DNA from: Ilyomonas sp965214235
GTDB lineage: Bacteria > Bacteroidota > Bacteroidia > Chitinophagales > Chitinophagaceae
Assembly: GCA_965214235.1 (NCBI GenBank)
Contig: CBDCBH010000003.1
Coordinates: forward strand, 620,001-684,000
Direction of reading: 5' to 3'
Length of the DNA stretch: 64,000 nucleotides
The notes under the pieces are model-generated. The model was not told the origin of the DNA. It did not search any database and saw only the letters and a list, made by a program, of their open reading frames with translations. This document shows positions 62,762-64,000 of the stretch, piece after piece (position 1 is the stretch's first letter; each line of letters begins with the position of its first letter). The translations under genes and the position numbers were made by a program.

Positions 62762-64000
62762 TTACTTTACTAAAAATTGATCCGATACAGGTCCCAGTAT
62801 TAATGCCGGCAGCAACGACAGCACATTGAGCAAAATGATAACGGCTAAAAGAAAACAACCAAATGTGAAACCTTGTATTCTTAATGTTCCGGTGGAACGC
62901 GGCGTATAAACTTTTTGTATCAGCAATCCTGAAATCCAAATGGCTGCAATGATGGGAATGAACCGCCCGGCCAACATTACAAAAGCTGTGGTTAAGTTCC
63001 AGAAAGCAGTATTGTTGCCCAAACCTTCAAACGCCGAACCATTGCCCGATATTGAAGAAACGTATTCATAAAACATTGTAGTAAAGCCATGCGCACCTGT
63101 ATTGATAAGCCACTGCAAGCTATTGTTGCCGCCCTTATAATGCGTGTAGGTGAAGCAAGCGATGCCAGCCATTACTAACGGCACGAGGCTAAGTAAAACG
63201 GTTGACACAACAGTTATCTGAATTTCCCTGATGCCAATTTTTTTCCCAAATATTTCGGGCGTTCGCCCGATCATTAAACTGCCAATAAAAAGTGCAATAA
63301 TTAAAAAGATAAACATATTGATCCAGCCCGTTCCTAACCCGCCAAAAAAAGCATCGATGTGCATTGCCACCAACATAGAAGCGCCCGATAATGGCATAAA
63401 GCTATCATGAAATCCAACAACCGTTCCCGCAGGAATACATGTGTTTTCACCACAATAAAAAGCCGAATAAAAGGCGCCGAATCTTACTTCTTTTCCTTCC
63501 ATATTGCCGGTATTTTTTATGCCCATAGCAGCGATCTCAGGGTTGCCTTTTATTTCCTGCTGAATGATAGGAAAAGTAAGTAAAAGAAAACCGGCTGTCA
63601 TCACACCAAATATCGTAGCGGCAAATCGTTTTGCTTTCAAATATCTGCCAATAAAAAATACAAAAGCTACCGGCAATAAAAACACAAGAATGCTGTGCAG
63701 GATAAAAGTAAAAAAGCTAGGGTTTTCAAAAGGATGTGCATCGTTGGCTCCAAAAAAACCGCCGCCGTTTGAACCCAATTCTTTAATGGGTAAAAAAGCG
63801 GCAACCGGCCCCCTGGCAACCCTAATACTATCGCCTTGTAAAGAAGTGATTTGTGCAGAACCTTTAAACGTCATAGGAACGCCGCTGAATAAAAAAAGAA
63901 TGGCCGCTATTATACATAGCGGCAACAATATGCGGGTAAGCGAAAGCAAAAAATCGTTATAAAAATTTCCTATGCTGTTTGCAGTTTTAGCAGCTAAACC
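62762..64000 (-). CDS. kdpA: Potassium-transporting ATPase subunit A, C-terminal part
   Basis: Runs off the right edge; 412 residues seen. Begins (in the window) GLAAKTANSIGNFYNDFLLS. Filter-type loops GSNGGGFFGANDAHPFENPS and NTGAHGFTTMFYEYVSSISG. Forms the K+ channel part of the high-affinity Kdp pump. It is followed by kdpD, so kdpB and kdpC are either upstream, elsewhere or lost. Confidence 0.95.
   Translation of the reverse strand, partial: GLAAKTANSIGNFYNDFLLSLTRILLPLCIIAAILFLFSGVPMTFKGSAQITSLQGDSIRVARGPVAAFLPIKELGSNGGGFFGANDAHPFENPSFFTFILHSILVFLLPVAFVFFIGRYLKAKRFAATIFGVMTAGFLLLTFPIIQQEIKGNPEIAAMGIKNTGNMEGKEVRFGAFYSAFYCGENTCIPAGTVVGFHDSFMPLSGASMLVAMHIDAFFGGLGTGWINMFIFLIIALFIGSLMIGRTPEIFGKKIGIREIQITVVSTVLLSLVPLVMAGIACFTYTHYKGGNNSLQWLINTGAHGFTTMFYEYVSSISGNGSAFEGLGNNTAFWNLTTAFVMLAGRFIPIIAAIWISGLLIQKVYTPRSTGTLRIQGFTFGCFLLAVIILLNVLSLLPALILGPVSDQFLVK

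Noticed and set aside
1..64000. CRISPR array or cas genes
   Set aside because: No regularly spaced direct repeats of the right size; the only tandem array is the continuous 45-bp repeat without spacers.

Overview
The window reads as part of a Bacteroidota chromosome, most likely a Chitinophagaceae-like member. Grounds: a complete alternative complex III operon joined to cytochrome oxidase genes, an atpD-atpC pair apart from the rest of the ATP synthase, a type IX secretion C-terminal sorting domain, HYC_CC_PP and heavy-metal-associated (HMA) proteins, a TonB receptor with a carboxypeptidase-like N-terminal domain, low-GC AT-rich spacers, and a tRNA promoter of the TTG-N19-TAnnTTTG type. The family-level placement is inference; no 16S or protein search was possible.

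Layout. 1-12905 (minus) is a respiratory supercluster: actA-actB-actC-actD-actE-actF, coxB, coxA, a hairpin, ctaB and the start of subunit III. A non-coding stretch follows with a 29-bp palindrome abutting a roughly 200-bp MITE-like element, then atpD-atpC and yqgE. 16.5-28 kb holds an MFS transporter, then a set of HupE/UreJ-like protein, TPR protein and two DUF4331 proteins, facing a small secreted protein and a TonB-dependent receptor. I consider this the best candidate for a poorly described system, perhaps uptake of a metal. 28-39.5 kb is housekeeping and regulation: AraC regulator, SDR, lgt, Rrf2 regulator, threonine dehydrogenase, a membrane protein-kinase-receiver trio, fabH, an RRM protein and dnaK. 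39.5-43.2 kb (minus) is a copper/heavy-metal envelope cluster, followed by feoB with a TTG start, a GAF protein that looks like a histidine kinase without its histidine, a glycosyltransferase and a methyltransferase.

49.7-59.9 kb is an accessory, decaying region. It begins with an IS5-family element and a tRNA-Arg(ACG), then carries a cupin gene, an AraC regulator, a 45-bp tandem repeat, a HAD gene split by an in-frame TAA, remnants of an N-type ATPase operon (atpC with a nonsense codon, atpQ intact, atpR frameshifted, atpB truncated), ppk2, a lipoprotein and its ruined paralogue, a PRC-barrel protein, a broken slipin gene and a small inverted-repeat element. The window closes with a separate sensor kinase, a kinase-less KdpD and the C-terminal part of KdpA. 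kdpA directly precedes kdpD, with no kdpB or kdpC between them.

Limits: all domain and family calls are made by eye. Where a nonsense codon or frameshift is reported, sequencing error cannot be excluded from this sequence alone.
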